NCBI GenBank assembly: GCA_037445815.1
Contig: JBBIJV010000001.1
Span: forward strand, 13,050-77,049
From: FEN-1219 sp037445815
GTDB taxonomy: Bacteria > Pseudomonadota > Gammaproteobacteria > Steroidobacterales > Rariloculaceae
Direction of reading: 5' to 3'
Length of the DNA stretch: 64,000 nucleotides
Every line of letters begins with the position of its first letter. Positions within the stretch are counted from its first letter, which is position 1. Both the position numbers and the translations under genes were made by a program. Below, in pieces: positions 17,606 through 25,633 of the stretch. The notes below the pieces were generated by a model. It was not told the origin of the DNA. It saw only the letters and a program-made list of their open reading frames with translations, and made no database searches.

Positions 17606-18358
17606 ATGAGTGCATCGGCCACTTCCGCTGTAGGCGCGACACAGCGCGCGTTCAAGCCGTCGTTTTTCTTCTGGATGACGCTGACGATGGCGTTCTTCGT
17701 CTTCAGCGGTTTCGGCATGACCTACTTGTTCCCGCTGGCGCGGGGCACGTTCCCGCCGGCGCCGCCGATCGTGCATTTGCACGGCATCGTGTTTTTCTCC
17801 TGGATGATTCTGCTGATCGTGCAAGCCGCGCTGATCAGAAGCGGCAACGTGGCGTTGCACCGCAGTCTCGGCACGTACGGCATCGCGCACGCCACCGTGA
17901 TCCTCTACACCGGTGCGTTGATTCAGCTCCTCGGAATCTCGAGGAGCATTCGCAACGGCGGCACGGGCCCGTTCGATGCCGGGTTCCTGGGGCTGATGGC
18001 CGTCGTGGGGTTCGCGCTGCTGTTCACGCTGGCCATTCGCAACGTGCGCAGACCGGAGGTGCACAAGAGGCTCATTCTTTTCGCGATGCTGCCGATCCTG
18101 CCGCCCGGCGTGAACCGCTTCTACCAGGTTCCGTTCGCTCTCGACTACATCCCCGTGCTGCCGTTGTACGTGACGCTCGACTCGATGGCCCTGGCGATTC
18201 TCGTGCAGGAGTGGCGCAGCACCGGCAAGATCGGCAAGTACTCGATGATCGGCGCCGGCTTCATCTTTTTTCAGAGCGTCGTTCACGTGCCGATCGTCCA
18301 GTCGGACTGGTTCCTAGAGGCCGTACGCTACGTTGCCGGCATGATTCGTTACCGCTGA
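17606..18358 (+). CDS. Multi-pass membrane protein of unknown function
   Basis: A 250-residue protein with about six hydrophobic helices, starting near 'FFFWMTLTMAFFVFSGFGMT'. Histidines at helix ends ('PPIVHLHGIVFFSWMILL', 'NVALHRSLGTYG', 'RRPEVHKR') are placed as in some haem-binding or cytochrome b561-like membrane proteins, but no definite haem motif can be claimed. It lies 20 bp behind the PQQ sugar dehydrogenase gene, so a role in receiving electrons from it is possible, as inference only. A ribosome site (aggacacgga) precedes the ATG at 17606. I do not recognise a named family with confidence. Confidence 0.8.
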   Translation: MSASATSAVGATQRAFKPSFFFWMTLTMAFFVFSGFGMTYLFPLARGTFPPAPPIVHLHGIVFFSWMILLIVQAALIRSGNVALHRSLGTYGIAHATVILYTGALIQLLGISRSIRNGGTGPFDAGFLGLMAVVGFALLFTLAIRNVRRPEVHKRLILFAMLPILPPGVNRFYQVPFALDYIPVLPLYVTLDSMALAILVQEWRSTGKIGKYSMIGAGFIFFQSVVHVPIVQSDWFLEAVRYVAGMIRYR

Positions 18359-18936
18359 CGCTCGCGCGGATTCTGGCAACGGAGATAAGTTCGTTCAGAT
18401 CGGTATCGCGAGTTCACGACCACGAGCACGCCTTGCGACGACCTCGAAAAGCTGCCGGTACGTTTCGAGACCACTCCGAGCAGGATCGCGATCGAGACAG
18501 GCGGCAGATTCTGATCGGACGACATGAAGTGAAGTTGCGGGCCATTGACTGCGACGGGCAATTTTGCTTCCGCGGCGACCCATCATGGTCTCGTTGTCTT
18601 GCGAGCCGGCGTGCTCACTGCCGACCCACCCCTGGGACAAGCGTTTCGTGGTTCGAGCGTCGGCAACGGCATTCTTGTCGTCGAAGCCTGGTGCACTCCC
18701 GCCGCTGAGCCAATCCGACTCGAAGTGCCCGCGATCGTGGACGTGCAGTGTCGCGAACGGCAGTGCTTGCTCGGGCTGGGCCCGGGAGCGTCCGGAGTCA
18801 GCAGCGACCTTTGGGTCGGGACGCCCTCGATCGTGTTATTGCCTGTCGGCCTTCAAGCGGCTTGTAGAATGGAGAGGAAGCCCACAGCGACGCCGAGTTC
18901 CCGAATCCAAGTCCGCCGCGGGAGGGCGGAGCACGA
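18359..18936. other. 578-bp stretch without a convincing gene
   Basis: The composition is less regular than in flanking genes. An open frame at 18545-18940 on the plus strand overlaps the next start codon by ATGA, which could mean a coupled upstream gene, but its 131 residues show no recognisable motif and compete with other open frames. It marks the left border of the accessory stretch that ends at tRNA-Arg. Confidence 0.5.
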
Positions 18937-19440
18937 ATGACTATCGATCCTTCCGAGCGCCGTCAGGAGCCGGTAAAGCTACGTCTCGACCGACACTTCG
19001 CACCGTGCCCCAGCGAACCAGGTGATGAGTTGTACCCCAACGGCATTTTCGAGTTCAACATCTCACGGCTCATTGCCTTTATCGCGGCTAACTTGGACCG
19101 ATTTCCCATTGAGCTCATTCAGCTCGCCGACATTCCAGACTACGGTCCTGGCAACCTCGATGAAAAAGCCATCGAGGCGGCTGACCTCTCTCGTCCGATC
19201 CTGCTGGCGGAGATCGCCCCGGATCGTTACAACCTGATCGATGGGCATCACCGCGTTGCAAGGGCGCGCAGAGAAGGAGTTCGTTGCCTTCCAGCCCGTC
19301 GCCTGCGGTGCCCGGAGCATGTTGCCTTTCTGACGTCCGTCAGGGCCTATGAGGCATACGTCGGATACTGGAACGACAAGGTCGATGCGATCTCGCCTAC
19401 CGTAGGTGTCCGACGACGGCGTGCGCCTCCTCGATCGTGA
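18937..19440 (+). CDS. Stand-alone ParB/sulfiredoxin-like domain protein
   Basis: A 167-residue protein. The centre carries 'ILLAEIAPDRYNLIDGHHRV' (residues 89-108) followed by 'ARARREGVRCLPARRL', the core of the ParB/Srx fold, in which the 'DGHHR' loop corresponds to the nucleotide-binding loop of ParB-type CTPases and sulfiredoxin. The C-terminal part 'HVAFLTSVRAYEAYVGYWND' looks conserved. There is no helix-turn-helix and no ParA gene nearby, so it is not a plasmid partition protein. The ATG at 18937 follows 'gggagggcggag'. The last 20 residues are Arg/Pro-rich and may be non-homologous. Its function is unknown; it lies in the accessory region with toxin-antitoxin genes. Confidence 0.7.
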   Translation: MTIDPSERRQEPVKLRLDRHFAPCPSEPGDELYPNGIFEFNISRLIAFIAANLDRFPIELIQLADIPDYGPGNLDEKAIEAADLSRPILLAEIAPDRYNLIDGHHRVARARREGVRCLPARRLRCPEHVAFLTSVRAYEAYVGYWNDKVDAISPTVGVRRRRAPPRS

Positions 19441-19594
19441 CGAGACAGCCGTACTTTTGCTCAAGGAACGCGTCGACGAACGACCGCACTGCATGGGATT
19501 GTGATCGCTCGCCGCGCGCTGAACGGACCGAAGCTTTGCGCGAGATCGGCCACAGTCAGCCTGTCGACCATCCGGCCACCACGCACCAGCTCCG

Positions 19595-19954
19595 TCAGCT
19601 GCTGCGTCTTATGCGAATCTTTCGATCGGTGACGACCACGAAACAGCGCTGCCAGGACTCGATGGCTTCGTCGTGGAAGACCGCTCGAATGCGCTCGATC
19701 AGTGTACGACGCGACGGATTCGCGAGCCGCACGACAAGGATGCCGAAATGCGTGCCCGGCTCGTAGTCTCTGAGGTCGGAAAAATCCAAGTCCTGCGTGA
19801 CGAGGAATCTGCCGGCACGCTGCGTCGCATCCCAAATCTCAGCGTCCTGCCTTCCGCTCAACTGCTCCTGCTGGACAGTGTCGACGTCGTGTCCCAACGC
19901 AGCGAGCGGCTCGACCAAGGTGGCCGGCAGGTTCTCGTCGAGCTTTATTTTCAC
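19595..19954 (-). CDS. DUF5615 family PIN-like protein, probable toxin
   Basis: A 119-residue protein of the Mut7-C/PIN-like DUF5615 family. 'MKIKLDENLPATLVEPLAAL' at the start supplies the first acidic pair (Asp6, Glu7), and 'FLVTQDLDFSDLRDYEPGTH' the second acidic cluster, as in PIN-fold RNases. Its start overlaps the stop of a DUF433 gene by 4 bp (ATGA). DUF433/DUF5615 pairs are widely regarded as toxin-antitoxin-like modules, with DUF433 as antitoxin. The family is probably an RNase, but activity cannot be shown from the sequence. Confidence 0.86.
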   Translation of the reverse strand: MKIKLDENLPATLVEPLAALGHDVDTVQQEQLSGRQDAEIWDATQRAGRFLVTQDLDFSDLRDYEPGTHFGILVVRLANPSRRTLIERIRAVFHDEAIESWQRCFVVVTDRKIRIRRSS

Positions 19955-20190
19955 GACGCGTAGGGCAGCGCCGGAACGGGTAGGTCCTCCTCAGCAGAAG
20001 CGGCCGCGAACGCGATGGCGGCACGTACGTCTTCGGGGGTTAGTGTCGGGAATCCCTCCAGAATCTGCTCTACGCTATCCCCGTCCGCGAGGCTAGCGAG
20101 CACTGTCCGCAATGTTACGCGGGTGCCCTTGATGACGGGCTCTCCGCCGCAGATGCGGGGGTCGCGAACGATGCGAGCTCGATAATCCAT
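19951..20190 (-). CDS. DUF433 family antitoxin-like protein
   Basis: A 79-residue protein of the DUF433 (VapB45-like) family. 'IVRDPRICGGEPVIKGTRV' is the nearly invariant opening, and 'LASLADGDSVEQILEGFPTL' with 'TPEDVRAAIAFAA' is the helix-turn-helix-like remainder. It precedes the DUF5615 gene with a 4-bp overlap, the normal order for antitoxin first, toxin second. Such proteins bind their partner and often the shared promoter, so autoregulation is likely. Confidence 0.87.
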   Translation of the reverse strand: MDYRARIVRDPRICGGEPVIKGTRVTLRTVLASLADGDSVEQILEGFPTLTPEDVRAAIAFAAASAEEDLPVPALPYAS

Positions 20191-20625
20191 GAGGGCTCTC
20201 CGGAACGTGCTTCATTATCTCCCGCACGAAGTGGACATCCAAGCACGCGCCGGCCCATGGCACGCTGTCTTACCGCCGATGGCTGACCTTGTCGTATCGC
20301 GCCGATCGACCGCGTCGATGGTGAGCAGTCGCCGGCGATCAACGCTATTCCGCCGACTGACTGGACTCTAATGAGGTCCAGTCATTCGCAGCTCGCCTGG
20401 GGCGTCTCGATTCGCGCGCTGCTTCGGTCATTCGAGGCATCCCACCGGCGAACGACCTGATTAGCCACCATGCGAGTCACTGAAATAGCGTCAGCGCCGC
20501 CGCGTGCGGTCGACCGGGTTCGTCCCGAATACGACATTTGGCTCCGGAGAAACGGGGCATCTGCCCGCGGGAGTAGCTCAAGCCGTCCGGCCTGTCGGAT
20601 TCCAGAAGCCGTTTTATCTGCTCAC
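20191..20625. other. 435-bp intergenic stretch
   Basis: No open frame here has recognisable protein features on either strand. It contains the promoter region of the DUF433/DUF5615 pair and the 3' flank of the hypothetical gene to its right. No repeat or transposon end was recognised. Confidence 0.5.
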
Positions 20626-21195
20626 TTACAGCTTCATCACTTCGAGTCCAAGAACCCGGGCGGCGAGGTGTATCGACCGTCCGCATTGAGGAATCGCACT
20701 TTCTCTGGCCACCTTCACCTCGAAGCGAGAAACGAGATCGCGAGCGACAGCTTGCCACTCTTGGGTTGTTGACGTGCCGTAGATAGACACCGAGACGCCG
20801 CGTCCCGGAATCGGCGGCTGGTAGTCTCGACTGGCCCATCGGCGCTCGAGCACGTACACAATGAGGGGTCCGCCGCACGCGCTGACATACAGTGTCCGCA
20901 CGACGCCCGGCTCGTTTTCGCTGCCATCCTTAAACGACCAGTCGCGATCGCGAGCGAAAGCCGAGAGCGCATTCCTAAGATCGAGCCATTGCTCGCTCTC
21001 GATCCCGACGTCAATGACAAACAGCGGCGCCACGCTAGTCGCCCTGTCAATGAAGGGATCGTGGCACGACACGTCCTGCGATGGCTTCTCAGCAGGCTGT
21101 GCTCCACGCAAGTGGAACCAAGCCGTCCCGACGAGGATCGCGCCTGCACTGACCAGCCCGGGAAGCGTATACGGGGGCATTAGACTTCTGGTCAT
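20626..21195 (-). CDS. Hypothetical protein with N-terminal membrane segment
   Basis: A 189-residue protein I do not recognise. Residues about 8-27 ('PPYTLPGLVSAGAILVGTAW') form one membrane segment or signal anchor; the rest is soluble. It contains 'SVAPLFVIDVGIESEQWLDL' and 'RTLYVSACGGPLIVYVLERR', which suggest an alternating alpha/beta fold. The start is uncertain: ATGs at 21195 and 21180 are both possible. It stands alone between the two toxin-antitoxin modules. Codon use is less GC3-biased than in flanking core genes, in keeping with acquired DNA. Confidence 0.55.
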   Translation of the reverse strand: MTRSLMPPYTLPGLVSAGAILVGTAWFHLRGAQPAEKPSQDVSCHDPFIDRATSVAPLFVIDVGIESEQWLDLRNALSAFARDRDWSFKDGSENEPGVVRTLYVSACGGPLIVYVLERRWASRDYQPPIPGRGVSVSIYGTSTTQEWQAVARDLVSRFEVKVARESAIPQCGRSIHLAARVLGLEVMKL

Positions 21196-21332
21196 TGCGG
21201 TTGCCCGACTAAGGAATCTGAACGCCCCCCATCTCCGTAACGATTCTAGGATATCGTTTGATCAATCGTCCGGAAGACTTCGTTCATCTTCGCTGAAGAC
21301 ATCGTTCGACGCCGGCAGGCTGCGGCAAGCCG

Positions 21333-21683
21333 TTACGCGGCGTCGTCGAGCACTTCAAGAACGACATCCGGCCGCTTATCTATCACCTTCAGCAGAATGC
21401 GTGCACTCGCCTCAGGGACCTTGCGCCCCTGCTCCCAGTCTCTAACAGCGCCCTTAGAAAATCCGAAGCGTGCGGCGAACGCTTCCTGCGTGAAGCCGAG
21501 CTTCGTGCGGATAGCGGCAACGTCCACCGACGCTGGAACATGAACGCGGTACTTCGTCGGATCGGCCTCACCGCGCGCGTAGGTCTCCGCGTCTTCGAGG
21601 CCGCGCATGATGCGCTCGAAGTTCACGTTCTTCTTCCTTGTCGATGTATTGGGCCTCTTCGTGCTTTTCCTCATTGAGGTCAT
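21333..21683 (-). CDS. Helix-turn-helix (Xre-type) antitoxin
   Basis: A 116-residue protein with a basic N-terminus and a C-terminal Cro/CI-type helix-turn-helix ('VAAIRTKLGFTQEAFAARFG' and 'FSKGAVRDWEQGRKVPEASA'). This is the HigA/NadS-type antitoxin layout. Its start overlaps the stop of the RelE/HigB-like toxin gene by 4 bp (ATGA). The toxin-first order is typical of higBA-like modules. It probably binds both the toxin and the promoter upstream of 22033. Confidence 0.88.
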   Translation of the reverse strand: MTSMRKSTKRPNTSTRKKNVNFERIMRGLEDAETYARGEADPTKYRVHVPASVDVAAIRTKLGFTQEAFAARFGFSKGAVRDWEQGRKVPEASARILLKVIDKRPDVVLEVLDDAA

Positions 21684-22033
21684 CCTTTTGGTCCAACGTC
21701 TATACCGAGACTCGCTCGCAACCGCGCCGTTGCTTGCTTCATTGCGTTTCGCTCGGCTGCGGAGAAGTTTGCTCGCGAGCCCTTGGCGAGAACGGCGAGC
21801 AGAAACACGGGCACGTCCTCTCCACCGAAGAAGGTGACCACGCGATAGCCGCCCGACTTGCCCTTCCCCTTGCCGCTGACTCGAACCTTTCGACAGCCGC
21901 CTGATCCGACGATTAGATCGCCAGCCCGGGGGTTGGCGGCAATGAGATCCACAGCGGCCTCTCTCTCATCGGAAGTCATGTGCTCGTGCTTCGCGTCGGC
22001 GAGGTACGAAGGTGTTTCGATGACCGCGTGCAC
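21680..22033 (-). CDS. RelE/HigB-like toxin
   Basis: A 117-residue protein of the RelE/ParE superfamily. 'ETPSYLADAKHEHMTSDERE', 'DLIAANPRAGDLIVGSGGCR' and 'KVRVSGKGKGKSGGYRVVTF' are typical of the RelE-type mRNA interferases encoded before an Xre antitoxin, including the basic strand with 'KVR..GKGKGKSGGYRV'. 'VPVFLLAVLAKGSRANFSAA' is the usual C-terminal strand and helix ('Y.K....NLS..E'). It is followed with a 4-bp overlap by an Xre-type antitoxin. Toxins of this type cut mRNA on ribosomes. Confidence 0.9.
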   Translation of the reverse strand: MHAVIETPSYLADAKHEHMTSDEREAAVDLIAANPRAGDLIVGSGGCRKVRVSGKGKGKSGGYRVVTFFGGEDVPVFLLAVLAKGSRANFSAAERNAMKQATARLRASLGIDVGPKG

Positions 22034-22467
22034 GCATTACAGTACGGCGTAGCCGTACACGCGTCAAGTGCTCCCTGGCCCTGGTGTGTCCTTAGCGCAT
22101 AGGGGATCAGAGGAATATTCGTCCGTCCGCTGTTGGCCGAACAACGTCTCTGGCCGAACGGACGTAGTGGCCGCCGTCAACGAGCAAAGAGCGTTCGATT
22201 GCAGTCGTTCGCGAGCCGATCACCGACAACGAGCGCTCCGGCGCATGGCGGAGGAGTTTTGTCGACGTCGCATGGGCAAGATCCCCAACCGGTCTGAAGA
22301 GATTCGAACTTTCCCAGCCTTCGTAAACTATTGATACGTCTCGCGGTCGCAGATTCTTCGACGGGTCGCGTCGATGCTGTTTCTTGAGTGGCGAAAGTTC
22401 GAGCTTCTTAGTTTTTCTCGTATTCCCGGGAACTTACGAGAAGCCTGGACGGTAACAAAGAGCAGGT
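22034..22467. other. 434-bp intergenic stretch beside tRNA-Arg
   Basis: No convincing gene lies here. It holds the promoter of the RelE/HigB-like pair and the 3' flank of the tRNA. I looked for a copy of the tRNA 3' end that could mark an attachment site in this stretch or near 18360 and saw none. Confidence 0.5.
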
Positions 22468-22544
22468 TGGCGCGCCCGGAGAGACTCGAACTCCCGACCC
22501 TCAGGTTCGAAGCCTGATGCTCTATCCAACTGAGCTACGGGCGC
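22468..22544 (-). tRNA. tRNA-Arg (anticodon TCG)
   Basis: Read on the minus strand, the gene starts GCGCCCG and ends CGGGCGC with discriminator G and an encoded CCA (22468-22470). The D-arm 'AGCTCAGTTGGATAGAGC', the anticodon stem TCAGG/CCTGA around loop CTTCGAA (anticodon TCG) and the T-arm with 'GTTCGAGTC' are all present. It reads CGA codons. Total length is 77 nt including CCA. An accessory region with toxin-antitoxin genes lies off its 3' side and a truncated amidohydrolase off its 5' side. Confidence 0.97.
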
Positions 22545-22584
22545 GTGGGCGCGATTGTAAAGGAGCGAGCGCGCGGAAGTCCCA

Positions 22585-23013
22585 TTGGATCCGGCGTTTC
22601 TCGAGAACTGGCACCAGAGCATGATGGCCTCGCATTTCGGCTGGACCGAAGACGACTACCGGCGCGCTCACGCGGCGCTGCCGAGGGCGCTCGAGCTCGC
22701 AAAACGCTTCTACGACGCCGGCGTGAGGCTGTCGATCGGCACCGCGAACTTCGTGCGCGAGCTCGTGCTGCACGTGCGAGCCGGCATCCCGCCGTGGGAA
22801 GTGCTGCGGCTCGCGACGAGCGGCGCCGCCGAGCGGCTCGGGATGGCGGACCGCACGGGAACACTGGCGCCGCGCTTCGAAGCCGACATCGTGTTCCTCA
22901 AGAGCAATCCGCTGGAGAAGATGGAGAACGCCGGCGACGTCGACACCGCCGTGCAGAACGGTCGCGCCTCTCGCGCCGAGGACCTCCTCGAACGGACAAG
23001 GGTATCGAACTGA
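22585..23013 (+). pseudogene. C-terminal remnant of an amidohydrolase (imidazolonepropionase-like)
   Basis: A 142-codon open frame from a TTG at 22585 matches only the last third of amidohydrolase-superfamily enzymes: 'ELAKRFYDAGVRLSIGTANF', 'VRELVLHVRAGIPPWEVLRL', 'ATSGAAERLGMADRTGTLAP' and 'FEADIVFLKSNPLEKMEN'. The metal-binding N-terminal barrel is missing, and the conserved 'GTD' aspartate of this segment reads 'GTAN', so it cannot be active. The frame begins about 40 bp from tRNA-Arg, so the deletion or insertion that removed the front half ended close to the tRNA. Confidence 0.78.
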
Positions 23014-23114
23014 CTTGGCAAGAACTTCATTTCTGGCGACGTCGACGGGATTTCGGCGTTGCATGTCTTCGCCGGCGGCGCGCACAATCAGTGCGCCCCT
23101 GGAAAAGAGTTTCG

Positions 23115-23669
23115 ATGACCGCTACGGCTGTCAAACCGGCTACCGCACTGCGCTTGTCGCGCGCCGAGTTGCGCCGCCGCTGGCGACAGCTCGCCGACAA
23201 CCCTGTTGTGGCCGGGATCCCGTGCAAGGTCGAGCTCAACGAGAAGGGCGCCATCGTCGTGAGTCCGCCGACGGTTCGGCATGCTTTCATACAAGGATTC
23301 ATAACGCGCGAGCTCGCGCGGCAACGGCCCGACGGCACGACGCTTCCGGAGTGCCCCGTCGAAACCGAGATCGGCATTCGGGTACCCGACGTCGTGTGGT
23401 CGTCACCGGAGCACATGGCGCAACACCGCGGCGAAAAAGAGCTCAGCGTTGCGCCGGATCTCTGTGTCGAGGTGCTATCGCCGACGAACACGCGCGTCGA
23501 GATGACCGAGAAGACGGCGGCCTATCTCGCGGCCGGCGCAAAAGAGGTCTGGATCGTCGGCGAGAACGGTACTCTGGAAATTCACACGAGTGCCGGCAGG
23601 TTCGCCACAAGCACGCTCGGGTTCGATCTCCCGCGCTTGCCGAACGATCGATCGCTCCAGGCGCCCTAG
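23115..23669 (+). CDS. Uma2 family (DUF820) PD-(D/E)XK-like protein
   Basis: A 184-residue protein with the Uma2 nuclease-like fold. 'IVVSPPTVRHAFIQGFITRE' is the opening helix, Asp92 in 'GIRVPDVVWSSPE' and Glu119 in 'APDLCVEVLSPTNTRVEM' are the expected catalytic acids, and 'KTAAYLAAGAKEVWIVGENG' is the closing strand. These proteins are predicted endonucleases of unknown role, abundant in cyanobacteria but scattered elsewhere. The ATG at 23115 is chosen because the extension upstream belongs to the amidohydrolase remnant in another frame. No partner gene is apparent. Confidence 0.88.
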   Translation: MTATAVKPATALRLSRAELRRRWRQLADNPVVAGIPCKVELNEKGAIVVSPPTVRHAFIQGFITRELARQRPDGTTLPECPVETEIGIRVPDVVWSSPEHMAQHRGEKELSVAPDLCVEVLSPTNTRVEMTEKTAAYLAAGAKEVWIVGENGTLEIHTSAGRFATSTLGFDLPRLPNDRSLQAP

Positions 23670-23677
23670 CGGAACGT

Positions 23678-24112
23678 TTAGCCGCCCCGCCCGCCGAAGT
23701 TGACGACCTCGCTGCCGTCCGGAAACGTGGCGCGCTGCAACGTGCCGCCCGGCTCGCCGCTCTTCAGCGGCCAGACGACGACCTTGACCTTCTGCCCAGG
23801 CTCGAAAGTGCGCTTCGTCCAGCCGCGCCGGCCGAGAAAATTCGGGCTCATGCCTTCGAGGCCCCAACGCGTCGTCGAGCCGTCGGCGTTCGTGACGTTG
23901 ATCCACAAGAACGTGTGCGGGTTCGTCCACTGGAACTCCACCACCTCGCCCTCGAGCTCCTTGTTCGTCTGCATGTCGAACACGCTGAACGAGTGATGCG
24001 CCTGCGCGTTCGCGGTCCACGCGGCGAGCGCGAGGATGGCCACCACGCTGCCGAGCACCATGGCGACGTCACGCAGCGAGCGAGTGCGGCTGCGGCGATT
24101 CGACGTTTTCAT
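23678..24112 (-). CDS. DUF6152 family exported protein (copy 3)
   Basis: A 144-residue protein with a long signal peptide (residues 1-38, ending Ala-Gln-Ala), leaving His39-His40-Ser as the predicted mature N-terminus. The core 'KELEGEVVEFQWTNPHTFLW' carries Asn-Pro-His at 64-66, followed by 'RWGLEGMSPNFLGRRGWTKR' and 'FEPGQKVKVVVWPLKSGEPG'. It lies 7 bp downstream of its partner gene (24120-24869) on the same strand; here the partner comes first, the reverse of the pairs at 2060 and 53315. It ends in a Gly-rich tail. The function is unknown. Confidence 0.9.
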   Translation of the reverse strand: MKTSNRRSRTRSLRDVAMVLGSVVAILALAAWTANAQAHHSFSVFDMQTNKELEGEVVEFQWTNPHTFLWINVTNADGSTTRWGLEGMSPNFLGRRGWTKRTFEPGQKVKVVVWPLKSGEPGGTLQRATFPDGSEVVNFGGRGG

Positions 24113-24119
24113 GCGAACA

Positions 24120-24869
24120 TCACTCCTCGAAGCTCAGATCGATGCCGGCCTTGCCGTCATCGGTCGTGAAGTTCCTGTTGTTCTGCTGGCAGACGTACTC
24201 GGCGAGCGTCCAGTCGCGGTGGCGGCCGTACGCGGCCGTGCGCGTCCATGGCTTCGTGAGCGCGTCCGGATCGTGAATCGTCGTTTGCACCTCGAGCCGG
24301 TCCGGCGCGGCGAGGCGAAAGCGCTCGACGATGCGCATCTTCTCGCTGTGGCGTTGGCCCTGATTGCCGAGCGACGTGTCGGTCGTGAAGCCGACCGTGT
24401 CGACGACGAGCGTGTCGCCTTCCCAGTGGCCGATCGAGTGGCCGTTGAACGTGAGGTCCGGATCCTCGGGATGCTCGCGGCCGTCCGTGAAGATCTGGCG
24501 CCATTGCGAGTACGCCTCGATCAGGATCGTCACCTTGCCTGGAGTGAACAAGATCTCGATCGGATACGGCTGCGTCATGATCGCGGGCATGCCGTTCGGC
24601 ACGCAGTTCGCTGCGGGGCCGTCCTCGATCTCGCCGCGCTGGACGGCGGCCTGGTACTCCTGAAGTTTCGCCGCGTATTCCGGCGTGAACGCGGGCGGCT
24701 CGCCGGCGCCGCGCGGACCGCCGCCGAACGTGATCTCCCACAAGCCACCGAAGTCGGGCAGCTTGGCGATGGATTCCCAGGTGTCGCCCTGCGGGCCTGA
24801 TTTTTGCGCGGCGAGCGGCGCGGCGGTAACGAAGGCAATGACGGCAATCGACCAGGCGTAGCGCAGCAT
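24120..24869 (-). CDS. Exported partner protein of DUF6152, 'GHWEGDTLV' family (copy 3)
   Basis: A 249-residue protein with a signal peptide ending near Ala21. The family core is 'SQWRQIFTDGREHPEDPDLT' (121-140) followed by 'GHSIGHWEGDTLVVDTVGF' (143-161). A cysteine in 'AANCVPNGMPAIM' and the strand 'PYPIEILFTPGKVTILIEAY' are shared with the 53710 copy. It is transcribed ahead of the DUF6152 gene with a 7-bp gap. It is divergent from a ferritin-like protein across about 70 bp, so the promoters lie close together. The function is unknown; the repeated pairing with DUF6152 is the main clue. Confidence 0.87.
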   Translation of the reverse strand: MLRYAWSIAVIAFVTAAPLAAQKSGPQGDTWESIAKLPDFGGLWEITFGGGPRGAGEPPAFTPEYAAKLQEYQAAVQRGEIEDGPAANCVPNGMPAIMTQPYPIEILFTPGKVTILIEAYSQWRQIFTDGREHPEDPDLTFNGHSIGHWEGDTLVVDTVGFTTDTSLGNQGQRHSEKMRIVERFRLAAPDRLEVQTTIHDPDALTKPWTRTAAYGRHRDWTLAEYVCQQNNRNFTTDDGKAGIDLSFEE

Positions 24870-24938
24870 GCTTCCCCCCTTGCCTGGTTATACACTAGCA
24901 CCGCCGAACCCAGGCAGTCTGGAGAATCTTCGAGGCTC

Positions 24939-25622
24939 ATGCTCGAGAACGCCGAACGCGCGCCGAACTCGTCGTGGCTCGACGGCGCGCTCGCGCGCTT
25001 CGCCGCGGACAACGCCGAGCTCGCGCCGCGCACGCGCGCGGTGCTCGATTCCTGCATCGGCGACCCGCGCCGACACGCGCGCATGCTGAACACGCTGTCG
25101 CTGCTCGAGCACATGGGCAGCCGCAAGATCATGGCCACGCAGCATTCAGCGGCGATCGACCAGGCCACGCTGAAGCACGTTGCGGAGGAAGCGCACCACG
25201 CGTTTTTCATGAAGCGCCAGGCCGAGAAGACGGCGGAGCGCGCGCTCGAGTACGTGCACGCAGACTTGCTGGCGCCGTCCTCGGCGCGCATGTATTTCCA
25301 GCGGCTCGAAAGTGCCACCGTGAAGGCGCTGGGCTCGAAGCGCAGCGCGCGCGCCGCTTATCTCTACATGTCGGCGATCGTCGAATTTCGGGCGCTCTGG
25401 TTCTACGAGCTGTACCAGCAGGCCCTGAACCGCTCGCGTCACGCGCTGTCGTTGAGGCGCGTGCTCGGCGAGGAGCGTGCGCACCTCGCCGACATGGCCG
25501 AACGGCTCGAAGCCGACGGCGACGGCAGCGGCGCTCATGCGCCGGAGCTGCTACGCGTCGAGAAACGTTTGTTTGCCCGCCTGCTCCGAGGCCTCGAGTG
25601 CGAGGTTGGTATCATTCACTGA
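24939..25622 (+). CDS. Ferritin-like four-helix protein with a full di-iron ligand set
   Basis: A 227-residue, mostly helical protein I cannot place in a named family. It contains the pattern of di-iron ferritin-like proteins: Glu57 ('TLSLLEHMGSRKI'), Glu84-x-x-His87 ('HVAEEAHHAFF'), Glu149 ('SAIVEFRALWFYE') and Glu179-x-x-His182 ('LGEERAHLADM'). That is one Glu and one ExxH in each half, in the usual helix order. By analogy it could be an oxygenase, oxidase or iron-storage protein; none can be chosen. The ATG at 24939 gives a family-like length; longer forms read into the upstream promoter. An exported hydrolase follows 11 bp later. Confidence 0.8.
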   Translation: MLENAERAPNSSWLDGALARFAADNAELAPRTRAVLDSCIGDPRRHARMLNTLSLLEHMGSRKIMATQHSAAIDQATLKHVAEEAHHAFFMKRQAEKTAERALEYVHADLLAPSSARMYFQRLESATVKALGSKRSARAAYLYMSAIVEFRALWFYELYQQALNRSRHALSLRRVLGEERAHLADMAERLEADGDGSGAHAPELLRVEKRLFARLLRGLECEVGIIH

Positions 25623-25633
25623 AGAGGCCCGCC

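Noticed and set aside
18545..18940. A 131-codon frame coupled by ATGA to the ParB-like gene
   Set aside because: No motif, no good ribosome site and a competing overlapping frame. The ATGA overlap alone is not enough to call it a gene.
18359..22467. A complete integrative element inserted at tRNA-Arg
   Set aside because: No integrase, transposase or direct repeat of the tRNA 3' end could be found, so only a possible remnant island is claimed.
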